Source: an uncultured Shimia sp.
Lineage (GTDB): Bacteria; Pseudomonadota; Alphaproteobacteria; Rhodobacterales; Rhodobacteraceae
DNA: 64,000 nucleotides
Assembly (NCBI RefSeq): GCF_947498095.1
Contig: NZ_CANMJE010000002.1
Span: forward strand, 62,001-126,000
Direction: 5' to 3'
Part shown: positions 1-7,878 of the stretch, piece by piece
Numbering within the stretch: position 1 is the stretch's first letter
Layout of the letters: each line of letters opens with the position of its first letter
Position numbers and translations under genes: made by a program
The notes under the pieces: model-generated
The model's database searches: none
Told to the model about the DNA's origin: nothing
Seen by the model: the letters and a program-made list of their open reading frames with translations, nothing else

Positions 1-194
1 TCGCGTGCGTCAAACAAGGGCGAAGTTTCATTGACCCAACCGACCAATTCATTGGTCTTGCCGGACATGGCCGAAACGATGACGATCACGTCATAGCCTT
101 TGGCGACCTCAACGCCGATGCGTTTTGCGGCCCGCTTGATGCGGTCCGGATTGGCGACCGAGGTGCCGCCGAATTTCATCACGAGAACGGGCAT
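1..194 (-). CDS. lysC: Aspartate kinase, N-terminal part (runs off the window)
   Basis: Reverse-strand ATG at 194 begins MPVLVMKFGGTSVANPDR, the amino-acid kinase N-terminal signature (KFGGTS) of aspartokinase. A later VSAMSGKTNEL stretch is also typical of the family. The enzyme phosphorylates aspartate at the entry to lysine, threonine and methionine synthesis. Only the first 64 codons are inside the window, so the ACT regulatory domains cannot be seen. The gene lies downstream of the SDR gene on the same strand, separated by a 184-bp gap that holds one copy of the three-hairpin repeat. Family assignment rests on the N-terminal motif only. Confidence 0.9.
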   Translation of the reverse strand, partial: MPVLVMKFGGTSVANPDRIKRAAKRIGVEVAKGYDVIVIVSAMSGKTNELVGWVNETSPLFDAR

Positions 195-304
195 GGAGCT
201 TCCTTGCGCTTGGTTCGGGGGGCGGTTTACGCGCAAGGGGCCTCAGAGGCAAGCGGGGTGGGATGTCGCGGGGAAAACTTTTACGAGTTTTTGGACCATC
301 GGGT

Positions 305-372
305 AAGGGCGCTGCCCCTCTTGGCCGCTGGAGCGCCCAATTCACCCCGGATTACTTCTGGCAATACGAACT
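305..372 (+). repeat. Three-hairpin intergenic repeat, copy A
   Basis: Stem 1 is GGGC-GCT-GCCC (307-317). Stem 2 is TTGGcCGCT/AGCGcCCAA (321-340). The conserved core at 341-370 starts TTCACCCCGG and ends GGCAATACGAA. The third stem (GTATT/AATAC in other copies) is decayed here. It lies between the SDR stop and the lysC start. Confidence 0.7.
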
Positions 373-378
373 CGGGGA

Positions 379-1023
379 TCAGAACGCGTGGGGGCGCCCG
401 TCCCATGTCAGGAAGCAACCGGTGCTCTCCAGATCGAGATCGTCAAAACGGGCCATCAGCCCATCCGCGCTGTCATCCACGGTGATGTCGGCGTTTTGCG
501 TGCCCATATCCGTCTTGACCCAGCCGGGATGATAAATGCCCACGGCAATGCCGATGTGGCGCAGGTCAGTGGCAAGGTTGCGTCCAAGGTTCAGCGCGGC
601 GGCCTTAGAGGCGCGGTAGATATATGAGCCTCCGGGCGCGTGTTCCTGGCTTGCCATCTGCGATGAGATGATCGCGATCTTGGGCTGGCTTGCCAGCTGC
701 AGATTGGGCAACAGGTTTTGCACCGTCAGAAACACGCCTGTGACATTGGCCGCAAAGGTGTCGGCCCACATGTCAGCCGGGTAGCCGTCGGCAAGGTTCT
801 GACCTTTGTCAGGGTAGACACCGGCATTGCAGATCAACAGATCTACTGCGCGGCTGTCGAGCGCCTTGGCCATCTCCGTGTGATCGGCGGGTTTTGTCAC
901 ATCCAGTTGCAGGAATTCGCCGCCGGATCGGGCGGTTCCCGTCACCACATGTCCGGCAGCGCGGTAGCCTGTGTCCAGCGCCTGTCCAATACCTCGATTT
1001 GCGCCGGTGATCACCACATGCAT
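379..1023 (-). CDS. SDR-family oxidoreductase
   Basis: This 214-residue single-domain short-chain dehydrogenase has a Rossmann fold. TGANRGIG (residues 6-13) is the dinucleotide-binding glycine motif, NAG is at 66-68, the catalytic Ser is in ISSQ near 120, and the YxxxK pair is Y136/K140 (YRASK). It starts directly with the first beta strand, so the ATG at 1023 fits. The substrate cannot be read from sequence. It resembles the short SDRs related to C-factor or sniffer proteins. It is followed on the same strand by lysC and preceded 12 bp upstream by the DUF1178 gene, so the two may be co-transcribed. Confidence 0.85.
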   Translation of the reverse strand: MHVVITGANRGIGQALDTGYRAAGHVVTGTARSGGEFLQLDVTKPADHTEMAKALDSRAVDLLICNAGVYPDKGQNLADGYPADMWADTFAANVTGVFLTVQNLLPNLQLASQPKIAIISSQMASQEHAPGGSYIYRASKAAALNLGRNLATDLRHIGIAVGIYHPGWVKTDMGTQNADITVDDSADGLMARFDDLDLESTGCFLTWDGRPHAF

Positions 1024-1035
1024 CTGCGAATTCCT

Positions 1036-1509
1036 CTAGTTGGTTTTGCGGCCCGGTCGGAAGGGCAACGGTGTGACGGGCACGCCGTCCTCGACCAGGG
1101 CCTTGGCGTCTTCCAGCTTCGCCTCGCCGTAAATCGCACGTTCAGGCGCATCGCCATCGTGCATGGCGCGCGCCTCTTTTGCGAAGTTCATGCCAACGTA
1201 GTCCGAGTTTTCCTCGACCTGCTTTTTCATATGCGCCAACGCCTGTTCCAAGTCATTGGACGGCGTGCTGAGCGGGCCGGGAGTTGGGCCGGGGGCTGGA
1301 TCGGTGTTTGCCTGGGGCTCTGTTGGTGCGGTTGCGGCTTTGCGGGCCGGGCGCACGCTGGGGGCCATCATTGCTTTTTCAACGCCAGTATCACCACAGA
1401 TCGCGCAAGAGACCATGCCCGCGGATTTGAGCTTGTCATAGGCTTCAGCCGATTGAAACCAGCTGTCAAACCGGTGGTCCTGACGGCATTTCAGCGTGTA
1501 CTGGATCAT
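1036..1509 (-). CDS. DUF1178 family protein
   Basis: This 157-residue protein opens MIQYTLKCRQDHRFDSWF and carries a CAIC pair near residue 36, as DUF1178 proteins do. A C-terminal helix-rich block includes YVGMNFAKEARAMHDGD, also family-typical. The middle (about 55-80) is a Pro/Ala-rich linker. The Cys pairs suggest a small zinc-ribbon-like N-terminus. This is inference, since no function is established for the family. It is common in alphaproteobacteria. Confidence 0.85.
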   Translation of the reverse strand: MIQYTLKCRQDHRFDSWFQSAEAYDKLKSAGMVSCAICGDTGVEKAMMAPSVRPARKAATAPTEPQANTDPAPGPTPGPLSTPSNDLEQALAHMKKQVEENSDYVGMNFAKEARAMHDGDAPERAIYGEAKLEDAKALVEDGVPVTPLPFRPGRKTN

Positions 1510-1600
1510 GCGAGGTGGCGCCTTGTAAGCTCAAAAAACACGCTTTGATGCGTGGTCTACTAAAGATAAGGCTGCACCCGGGGCGGATCAAGCAGAATGC

Positions 1601-2119
1601 TCAGCTCAGGCTTTCAGCGTCAAAGTTGCGCAAAATCTGGGCCAGCTCCGGTTCGCGTACCCGGTCTGCCGCCTTTTTCGGGCTCATCCATTTGCGGCGA
1701 CGTTCATGCGCTTCTGGGTAGGCCGACGTCACTTTGCGCACCGCAAGCGGGTAGACTGAGACAAAAACCGGGAGTTTTTTCATGCCCCGGCGCGTTTCGA
1801 TCAGTTTGACATAAGTATAGAATCCGGCGGGCTGTTCAAAGACCGTGCCTTTGACGCCGGCTTCTTCCCAGGCTTCCTGTGCGGCAGCAGCAGCGGGTGT
1901 TTTGCCGCTCATAGGCCAGCCCTTGGGGATAGACCAGCTTTTGGTGCGGCGCGTGGTGATCATCAGGACCTGGGTTTTGCCATCACGCACGCGATACACC
2001 AACGCCCCAAACTGCGTCCGCAGGTCGGTCTTGCGCGCTTTGCGCAGCCGGATCGGCTTTTGTTTGGGAAGATGGAGCGTCATACCGCTCTTGCGCCTGC
2101 CTGTTTTTCTGCCCTTCAT
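1601..2119 (-). CDS. Nudix hydrolase, DIPP-like alphaproteobacterial type
   Basis: The 172-residue protein has a Nudix box beginning GWPMSGK and ending QEAWEEAGV. The catalytic REUxEExGU block is present with Q in place of R, and the first Glu of the box is Lys. This looser box is seen in the alphaproteobacterial group related to diphosphoinositol-polyphosphate hydrolases. The metal-binding EE pair is kept, so activity on a nucleoside-diphosphate-linked substrate is plausible. The N-terminus is basic. An internal ATG 12 codons in (MTLHLPKQ) is an alternative start, as neither has a clear ribosome binding site. Confidence 0.85.
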   Translation of the reverse strand: MKGRKTGRRKSGMTLHLPKQKPIRLRKARKTDLRTQFGALVYRVRDGKTQVLMITTRRTKSWSIPKGWPMSGKTPAAAAAQEAWEEAGVKGTVFEQPAGFYTYVKLIETRRGMKKLPVFVSVYPLAVRKVTSAYPEAHERRRKWMSPKKAADRVREPELAQILRNFDAESLS

Positions 2120-2139
2120 TTGATGTCAAAGATAGTTCA

Positions 2140-2159
2140 GCTTGGCCTTTCGGCCAAGC
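2140..2159 (-). terminator. Perfect stem-loop downstream of the aminotransferase gene
   Basis: GCTTGGCC/GGCCAAGC forms an 8-bp perfect stem. Read on the minus strand the loop is GAAA. It is 75 bp past the aminotransferase stop and has no U-tract, so a terminator role is only likely, not shown. Confidence 0.4.
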
Positions 2160-2233
2160 CAGTTTCACAAAAACTTCACAAAATATTGCGTCTGGGCTGC
2201 AGTTTCGCACCACATGCGCGTAGATTGACTGGG

Positions 2234-3598
2234 TTAGCTGTCCGTCTGCCGGTCCGCGATATCAAGGGTCTTGTCCAGAATCTCCAAGCCCATCAGCAAG
2301 TCCTGTTCAGAGATATTCAAAGGCGGGGTCAGGCGGATGATGTTGGAATAGAATGACAGATAAAGCCCTTCGGTCATGGCAAAACTCATCATCTCGGTCA
2401 TCGGTTTGGCAGCATCTCCTTTGGCCGCAAAGGGCACCAAAGGCTCACGGGTCTCGCGGTTCTTGACCAGTTCGATGCCATTGAACATGCCAAGGCCGCG
2501 AATGTCGCCGATCGACGGGTGTTTCTCGGCCAGCTTGTGCAATTCCGTGCGCAGTTTCTGCCCCATCGTTGTGGCATGGGTCAGAGTGTCTTCTTCCTGC
2601 ATGGCGCGGATGGCCGCAACGCCACTGGCACAGGCCAAAGGGTGTCCTGCATAGGTCAGCCCGCCGGGTAGGGGCGTGCCCCGCATCCAGTCGTGCAAGT
2701 CCTTAGACACTGACATGGTGCCCAGCGGCACATAGCCCGAGTTGATGCCCTTGGCACTGGTGATGATGTCGGGCTCAATGCCCCAGTGATCCAGCGCGAA
2801 CCATTTGCCGGTGCGGCCAAACCCGGCCATGACCTCGTCACAGATCAACAGGATGCCGTGTTTGCGGCAGGTGTCAGCGATGGACTGCATGTAGCCGTCC
2901 GGCGGCAGGATGATGCCATTGGTGCCAACCACGGTCTCAAGGATTACCGCCGCCACGGTCTGCGGGTTCTCATACATCAAAAGCTCTTCCAGATGTGGTC
3001 CACCCAGGCAGACCGGGCATTTGGTTGGGTCCTCGTGCCCCATGGGGCAGCGGTAGTGATAGGGGTCCAGCATCCGCACCACGCCCGGCATGTCGGCACG
3101 TGTGAGATGATGACGCGGATCACCTGTGAGGCTCAGCGTGCCCCCGGTAGCGCCATGATAGCTGCGATAGCGGGCAATGATCTTGGTGCGCCCGGTGTAG
3201 TGCCGTGCGAGCCGAATGGCGGTTTCATTGGCAGCGGACCCACCGGTGGTAAAAAAGGTCGAGGTGATATTGGGTGGCGTGATCTCGTTCATGATCGCGG
3301 CCAGCTCACTGCGCACGTCCGACCCCATCGCGGGGCCGATATAGCATAGCTTGTCGGCCTGATCCTTGATCGCCTGCACGATCTTGGGGTGTTGGTGGCC
3401 AAGATTGGCATTGACCAGTTGCGATTGGAAGTCGAGGTACCGTTTGCCATCACTGTCCCAGAACCAGGAGCCGCTGGCGCCGGTGATGACGCGTGGGCGC
3501 CCACCCTGATTCGACCAGCTTTGCAAGTAGTGGTCCGCGTGCATGTCGCGCACCCATTCGGGGTCGTGGGTCGGGTAAGCGTTTGAGAGATCGTCCAT
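2234..3598 (-). CDS. Class III PLP-dependent aminotransferase
   Basis: The 454-residue protein is a fold-type I transaminase. GGSAANE is at 119-125, the pyridine-N Asp is D254 in CDEVMAGFGRTG, and the Schiff-base Lys is K283 in SAKGINSGYVPLG. A small insert with C184, C194 and C197 is a subgroup feature. The start at 3598 is preferred because AAGGA precedes it and longer readings would overlap the upstream enolase-family gene. It is the last gene of the minus arm of the catabolic island, 22 bp after that enzyme. The amino donor is unknown; taurine, omega-amino-acid or beta-amino-acid substrates are all possible for this family. Confidence 0.9.
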   Translation of the reverse strand: MDDLSNAYPTHDPEWVRDMHADHYLQSWSNQGGRPRVITGASGSWFWDSDGKRYLDFQSQLVNANLGHQHPKIVQAIKDQADKLCYIGPAMGSDVRSELAAIMNEITPPNITSTFFTTGGSAANETAIRLARHYTGRTKIIARYRSYHGATGGTLSLTGDPRHHLTRADMPGVVRMLDPYHYRCPMGHEDPTKCPVCLGGPHLEELLMYENPQTVAAVILETVVGTNGIILPPDGYMQSIADTCRKHGILLICDEVMAGFGRTGKWFALDHWGIEPDIITSAKGINSGYVPLGTMSVSKDLHDWMRGTPLPGGLTYAGHPLACASGVAAIRAMQEEDTLTHATTMGQKLRTELHKLAEKHPSIGDIRGLGMFNGIELVKNRETREPLVPFAAKGDAAKPMTEMMSFAMTEGLYLSFYSNIIRLTPPLNISEQDLLMGLEILDKTLDIADRQTDS

Positions 3599-3620
3599 CG
3601 GTTTTAGGTCCTTGGAGGCG

Positions 3621-4724
3621 TTAATCGAATAGGGCAGCGGGCTGGCCGAGCACATGCGGGTCTGGCGTGATGCCAAGGCCGATACCCTCTGGCGGGGGAA
3701 TACGACCATTTTTCCGCGTCGGCAGGTCAGGGGCGAGGCGGGGGCCAACATAGTGGCAGAGATCACAGACGTTCATGATGCCGCGTTCGGGCGTGGCCGC
3801 CCCGAGGTGTAGGACAGTGGCGGTGGTGATGTCGCTGCCCCACGTATCCTCGATACACATCTGCGTGCCGAGCGTCAGGCAAAGATCACGGATGCGGCGC
3901 ATGTTGGAAAGCCCGCCCATCTTTGAGAGTTTCAGCGCGGCGGCATCCATGATACCCGCCTGATGCCCGGCAATGACCGAAGCCATGTCATGGGCGCTCT
4001 CATCCAGCTTCATCGGCAGGCCCGTTGCGGAGCGCACCTGGGCGCATTCTTCGAGCGTTGCACAGGGTTGTTCCAACATCACGTCGAGATACGCTACCGC
4101 GCGGCCTACACGGGTGGCCGTCAGCGCATCCGCACCGCAATTCCAATCGCCATAGACCAGCGGGCCGGGGCCCACCGCCTCGCGCACCTTGGTCAGGCGC
4201 TCAACGTCAGCCTGCCAGTCGCCATCGGCGCCGAGCTTGACTTGAAACTGTCGCATGCCTTGGTCAAAGGCGTCGCGGGCCATGCGTGCCATCTCGTCCG
4301 GGGCAATGCAGGTGATCGAGTGGTACAGCGGCATGTCCTTGACTGCCCGTCCGCCGAGCAGCGCAAAGAGCGGCAAGTTGGCGGCCTGGGCGGTCAGGTC
4401 CCAAAGTGCGGTGTCTAGCGCAGATTTTGCATAGTCATGGCCGATCAGGTGTTTGTTGAGGCGTTCCATCAGGGCTTCGGGGCCGACCGGGTCAGCGCCG
4501 ATCAAAACGGGGATCATGTCCTCGATGGCCGGGATCACGCCCTTGGCATAGGCGGGCAGGTAGTGCGGGATCGGGCAGACTTCGCCCCAGCCTGAAAGGC
4601 CGGTGTCGGTGTCGAGCCTTACGACGACCGTTAGCGTGGTGTCACAGGTTTTGCCGTCCGCCATGTAATAGGTTTCATGGCTGGTCAGCGGCAATTCCCA
4701 GGCGGTGATGCGGGTGAGTTTCAT
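3621..4724 (-). CDS. Enolase-superfamily enzyme 1 (MR/MLE subgroup)
   Basis: The 367-residue protein has the capping domain followed by the (beta/alpha)7-beta barrel of mandelate racemase / muconate lactonizing enzymes. Metal ligands are visible in YGDWNCG (Asp), LEQPCA (Glu) and KLDES (Asp). General bases are the Lys of FQVKLG and the Lys of KLSKMGGLS. The first Lys of the usual KxK is replaced by Gln. The chosen start, MKLTRITAWE, matches family N-termini; the longer reading runs through repeat B. Likely reaction: abstraction of an alpha proton (epimerisation or dehydration) of a small acid. Proline-betaine epimerase or hydroxyproline dehydratase activities are known in this superfamily. 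The exact substrate is inference. Confidence 0.85.
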   Translation of the reverse strand: MKLTRITAWELPLTSHETYYMADGKTCDTTLTVVVRLDTDTGLSGWGEVCPIPHYLPAYAKGVIPAIEDMIPVLIGADPVGPEALMERLNKHLIGHDYAKSALDTALWDLTAQAANLPLFALLGGRAVKDMPLYHSITCIAPDEMARMARDAFDQGMRQFQVKLGADGDWQADVERLTKVREAVGPGPLVYGDWNCGADALTATRVGRAVAYLDVMLEQPCATLEECAQVRSATGLPMKLDESAHDMASVIAGHQAGIMDAAALKLSKMGGLSNMRRIRDLCLTLGTQMCIEDTWGSDITTATVLHLGAATPERGIMNVCDLCHYVGPRLAPDLPTRKNGRIPPPEGIGLGITPDPHVLGQPAALFD

Positions 4725-4761
4725 GGCGCGTCTCCATGTGGTTGCGCCGCCTTTGGGGGCA

Positions 4762-4828
4762 GGGGGGCGTTGCCCCCCTCTGGACCTCTGGTCCATTCAC
4801 CCCCCAGGATATTTTTGGCCAAAAGAAG
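4762..4828 (+). repeat. Three-hairpin intergenic repeat, copy B
   Basis: Stem 1 is GGGGGGC-GTT-GCCCCCC (4762-4778). Stem 2 is TGGACC-TCT-GGTCCA (4781-4795). Stem 3 is the palindrome TTTTGGCCAAAA (4813-4824), which replaces the GTATT/AATAC stem of other copies but keeps the pairing. It lies just after the stop of enolase-family gene 2. Confidence 0.75.
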
Positions 4829-4830
4829 CA

Positions 4831-5943
4831 TCAGGGCATCTCGTAGCAAGCAACGGGGGCGCCAAGAGCGTCCTCGTCCGGGGCTACCCCGAGACCGGGC
4901 GTTTCCGGCAGGTGCAGGTGGCCATCGATATTGCGCGGCCCACGTCCGCCCGCGATGTCCACGGTCAGCATGTCCTGACAGGCCCAGACCGCGTGGCAGT
5001 TGGCGTCGGGGATGGTGGCGGCAAGGTGCAGCGCCTCGGTGTCGGCCAGCACAGAACCACCGGTGGCCATCACGAACATATCGATGCCATGGGCTAGCGC
5101 GACGTCGCGCATGCGGGCGGCTTTGGTCAAGCCGCCGACGCGGTTCAGTTTGATGCCAAAGATTTCGGCCAGCCCGTCGCGGGCGATGCGGGCGGCATCC
5201 TGCAGGGTGACAAGGCTCTCATCGACGCTGACCGGTGCGCTATGCAGCGGGCGGATCGCGGCGATGTCGTCGAGCGTTTCGCCGGGTTGTTCGAACATGA
5301 CCTGCAGGTCTTCGGTCGCATGCATAACGCGCAGGGCCTGCTGGCGGGTCCAGCCGCGGTTGACGTCATAGAGTACGATCTCACCGGGCAGGCGGATCGA
5401 TTCCACGTCACGGACGCGGGCGATATCCCGTTCCACGTCGCCGCCAATCTTGACCGAATGAGCGACATAGCCGCGCTGGCGGTAACGATCCATCACGGCG
5501 CGGGTTTCATCGACAGTTTTGGCCCCCACGGACGAGGCGATCGGGCGCGGCGTATGGCTGCCGCCGCCCATCAGATCGGCAATCGGCAGACCTGCGGCTT
5601 GGCCCGAGATGTCCCAGCAGGCCATGTCGATGGGGGACTTGGCGTAGAGATGGCCAGGCAGGGCAAGGTCCATGGCGCGCTCGACGTCCAGCACCCGACG
5701 TGGGTCCAGCCCGAGGATAAAAGGGGCCATGGTCTCGATCCCGGCGCGAATGCCGGGGCCGTGGGCAGGCACATATGTGTGGCCCCAAGGCGTGCCTTCG
5801 CCCCAGCCGGTCAATCCTGCGTCGGTCTCAACCTTGACCAATGTGGCGTCCAGCACCTCGAACTTCAGTCGCCCGCCTGAGAGCCAATAGGGGTGCTCGA
5901 GCGGCAGGTCGACATGGAAAACTGTGATGCGGGTGATTTTCAT
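4831..5943 (-). CDS. Enolase-superfamily enzyme 2 (MR/MLE subgroup)
   Basis: The 370-residue protein starts MKITRITVFHVDLPLEHPY at 5943. The barrel carries HSVKIGG (second-strand Lys, with Ser instead of the first Lys), LYDVNRGW (Asp), FEQPGE (Glu), SVDESL (Asp) and IKLNRVGGLT (sixth-strand Lys). These are the three metal ligands and two Lys acid/base residues of the muconate-lactonizing subgroup. It is clearly paralogous to, but distinct from, the genes on either side. Racemisation or beta-elimination on a cyclic amino or betaine acid is plausible from the cluster. I cannot fix the substrate. Confidence 0.87.
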   Translation of the reverse strand: MKITRITVFHVDLPLEHPYWLSGGRLKFEVLDATLVKVETDAGLTGWGEGTPWGHTYVPAHGPGIRAGIETMAPFILGLDPRRVLDVERAMDLALPGHLYAKSPIDMACWDISGQAAGLPIADLMGGGSHTPRPIASSVGAKTVDETRAVMDRYRQRGYVAHSVKIGGDVERDIARVRDVESIRLPGEIVLYDVNRGWTRQQALRVMHATEDLQVMFEQPGETLDDIAAIRPLHSAPVSVDESLVTLQDAARIARDGLAEIFGIKLNRVGGLTKAARMRDVALAHGIDMFVMATGGSVLADTEALHLAATIPDANCHAVWACQDMLTVDIAGGRGPRNIDGHLHLPETPGLGVAPDEDALGAPVACYEMP

Positions 5944-6166
5944 GTGGACCTCGCTTGGGGGTTGACGGTGGCGCGAGCGATGTGCCAAACAGCGCTCCTC
6001 AGAACGGAGAAGACCAATGGAAAGCAGTAGTCGGACATCATCACTTCTTTAAGGAGGGTGAAGCGGGAAGGTTCCCGCAGGCGACTGCTAATCGTTCTGT
6101 TCCTATTGGAATGTGGATCGAGACCACCGCCCTCCGCCATGTGCGGGAAGGTTTGTGCATCATAAC
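5944..6166. other. 223-bp gap inside the enolase gene array
   Basis: This is the only long gap of the minus arm. It contains the 16-bp perfect palindrome GCGGGAAGGTTCCCGC at 6063-6078, with a purine-rich stretch (AAGGAGGG) beside it on the plus strand. I find no convincing ORF. It may hold a terminator or processing site for the upstream genes, or a promoter for the last three. Confidence 0.4.
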
Positions 6167-7279
6167 TCATGCAGCCTCTCCCCATGTTGCAACAGGTGCG
6201 CCAAGACTGTCGAAATCTGGCGTAACGCCTAGGCCCGGAACATCCGTCGCATAAAGCCTACCGCCCATGGTTGATGGGCCTCCGATCCCGGTATTGCGTG
6301 TGTTGTAATTCATCAGGTCGGTCGAGTTGATCAGCATCTCGGGCGGTGTTGAGGTGGCAAAATGTGCCACGGCAGCGGTGGTGATCTGCCCGCCCCATGT
6401 ATCCTCTGAAACAACTGGAATGCCGTGGTCGATCAGGAAATCACGCACCCGGCGGGCCTTGGACAGGCCACCAAGGTTGGAAATCTTCAGGCAACAGATC
6501 TCGGCACCACGATCATTCACGATGCGCCGAGCCATGTCGATCCCGGTGACACATTCGTCCAGTTTCATCGGCTGCTCGGCCACGCGGCGGACCTGTTGGC
6601 ACTCTTCGTAAGTGTGACAGGGCTGTTCGAGGATAAAGTCCAGATCACGCGTCGCTCGCGCCACACGGATAGCATTGTCTACGCGCCAGCCCTGATTGGC
6701 GTCGGCCATGGCCTTTTCACCGGGTTTCAACAGGGGCACGACCTCACGAATACGGTCGATGTCCGTCACCCAGTCGCCACCCACCTTGATCTGAAACTGC
6801 CGGTAGCCGCTGGCCCGGTGCTGGTCCAGTTCCAGAATGGTCTCGGCAACGGATTTCTGGGGCGCCACCCGATACATCGGTGCGCCATCGGTCAACTTGC
6901 CCCCCATCAGCATCCAGATGGGCTGATCCGTTGCCTGTCCGAGAATGTCCCAGAACGCGGCATCAAATGGCGCCTTGGCATAGCCGTGCCCCTGAACCAC
7001 GTGGTCCATCAGCCGCTCCATTCGGCCCAACTGACGCGGATCCTCGCCCAACAGCTTTGGGGCTGCGAGGCGGGCAAAGGCTTCCACCCCTTCGGAATGC
7101 GCCACCATGTAGTTCTCGCCGCAAGGGGTGAACTCACCACAGCCCTGCACTCCTGCGTCTGTATCTATTACCACAACACTGGCCATGGCCGTGTCGATGG
7201 CATTGCCCGCGCCCCAACCATAGGTGCCCCCCAAATAAGGCAGCGGTGTCTTATAGATGCGGATACGAGTGATCTTCAT
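6167..7279 (-). CDS. Enolase-superfamily enzyme 3, hydroxyproline-dehydratase-like
   Basis: This 370-residue MR/MLE-subgroup enzyme has FQIKVGGD (second-strand Lys), MADANQGW (Asp), LEQPC (Glu), KLDEC (Asp) and LKISNLGGLS (sixth-strand Lys). The segment SEDTWGGQITTAAVAH, together with GYAKAPFDAAFWD, resembles the cis-3-hydroxy-L-proline dehydratase group as I recall it, more than the other two copies do. That is a similarity judgement, not a search result. The start at 7279 gives MKITRIRIYKT and overlaps the stop of the upstream dddQ gene as ATGA, so the two are translationally coupled. Confidence 0.87.
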   Translation of the reverse strand: MKITRIRIYKTPLPYLGGTYGWGAGNAIDTAMASVVVIDTDAGVQGCGEFTPCGENYMVAHSEGVEAFARLAAPKLLGEDPRQLGRMERLMDHVVQGHGYAKAPFDAAFWDILGQATDQPIWMLMGGKLTDGAPMYRVAPQKSVAETILELDQHRASGYRQFQIKVGGDWVTDIDRIREVVPLLKPGEKAMADANQGWRVDNAIRVARATRDLDFILEQPCHTYEECQQVRRVAEQPMKLDECVTGIDMARRIVNDRGAEICCLKISNLGGLSKARRVRDFLIDHGIPVVSEDTWGGQITTAAVAHFATSTPPEMLINSTDLMNYNTRNTGIGGPSTMGGRLYATDVPGLGVTPDFDSLGAPVATWGEAA

Positions 7280-7878
7280 CTGTCGCCCTCTGGGTAGGTC
7301 AGCACCGGCTTTACGCCCATATTGCCGCGCCACAACACCAGCGCCATGAAAGGCGTGTCATGGGTTTGGGTGGCATGGGGGCGGTTGGATGGGTGGAACA
7401 CATGGGTGCCCGCACCCAGTGTCTTGGGCGCGGCGCCGTCCATCAGGAACTCGGCCTCGCCGGCGAGGATGTAATAGATCTCTTCCGCCGGGTGATGGTG
7501 GAAGGGATAATAAAGTCCCGGCGGCATATAGACGACATAGGCGCCCATCTCGGGGGCCGCGAATGGCCCGCCCCCCCCAATCAGGCAGTAACAAGCAAAG
7601 CGTTGCATGAAATCGTCCCCCATGCGGGTGCCCTTGTAGGTCTCGCGCCACTGGGCTTGCGGGCTGGCCGCGATAAAGGCGTCGCGCAGGGCCGCCGTGG
7701 AGGGCAAGGCGGACAGGTTCGGGTCCTCTTCCATCAGCGCGGCAGCGGGGATGCGGTGGGGGATAACCTCTTGCGGGGCCAGTACTTCGGGCAAATCGCA
7801 GAACGCCTGCAACGCGGGCTCGGTGCTGTGCAGCACACGGAATTCGCGCAGCAGGGTTTGAAACGCGGGGTGGGTCAT
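7276..7878 (-). CDS. dddQ: DddQ-type cupin, DMSP-lyase family, copy 1
   Basis: The 200-residue protein has a C-terminal cupin barrel. The metal and active-site set Y124, H129, E133, Y135 and H168 lies in YPFHHHPAEEIY and the later RPHATQTH. It corresponds to the Tyr/His/Glu/Tyr/His set of characterised DddQ enzymes as I recall it. Those cleave dimethylsulfoniopropionate to dimethyl sulfide and acrylate, using Zn or Fe and a Tyr base. The start at 7878 overlaps the stop of copy 2 as ATGA. No acrylate-handling gene or DMSP transporter is seen nearby, so DMSP may not be the physiological substrate. Tandem dddQ genes are known from Roseovarius nubinhibens. Confidence 0.82.
   Translation of the reverse strand: MTHPAFQTLLREFRVLHSTEPALQAFCDLPEVLAPQEVIPHRIPAAALMEEDPNLSALPSTAALRDAFIAASPQAQWRETYKGTRMGDDFMQRFACYCLIGGGGPFAAPEMGAYVVYMPPGLYYPFHHHPAEEIYYILAGEAEFLMDGAAPKTLGAGTHVFHPSNRPHATQTHDTPFMALVLWRGNMGVKPVLTYPEGDR

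Noticed and set aside
3599-3766. 56-codon N-terminal extension of the aminotransferase
   Set aside because: It overlaps the upstream enolase-family gene, is not aminotransferase-like, and a good AAGGA lies before the ATG at 3598.
5940-6185. 81-codon ORF in the enolase gene gap
   Set aside because: No ribosome binding site, no recognisable motif and overlap with the end of the upstream coding sequence.
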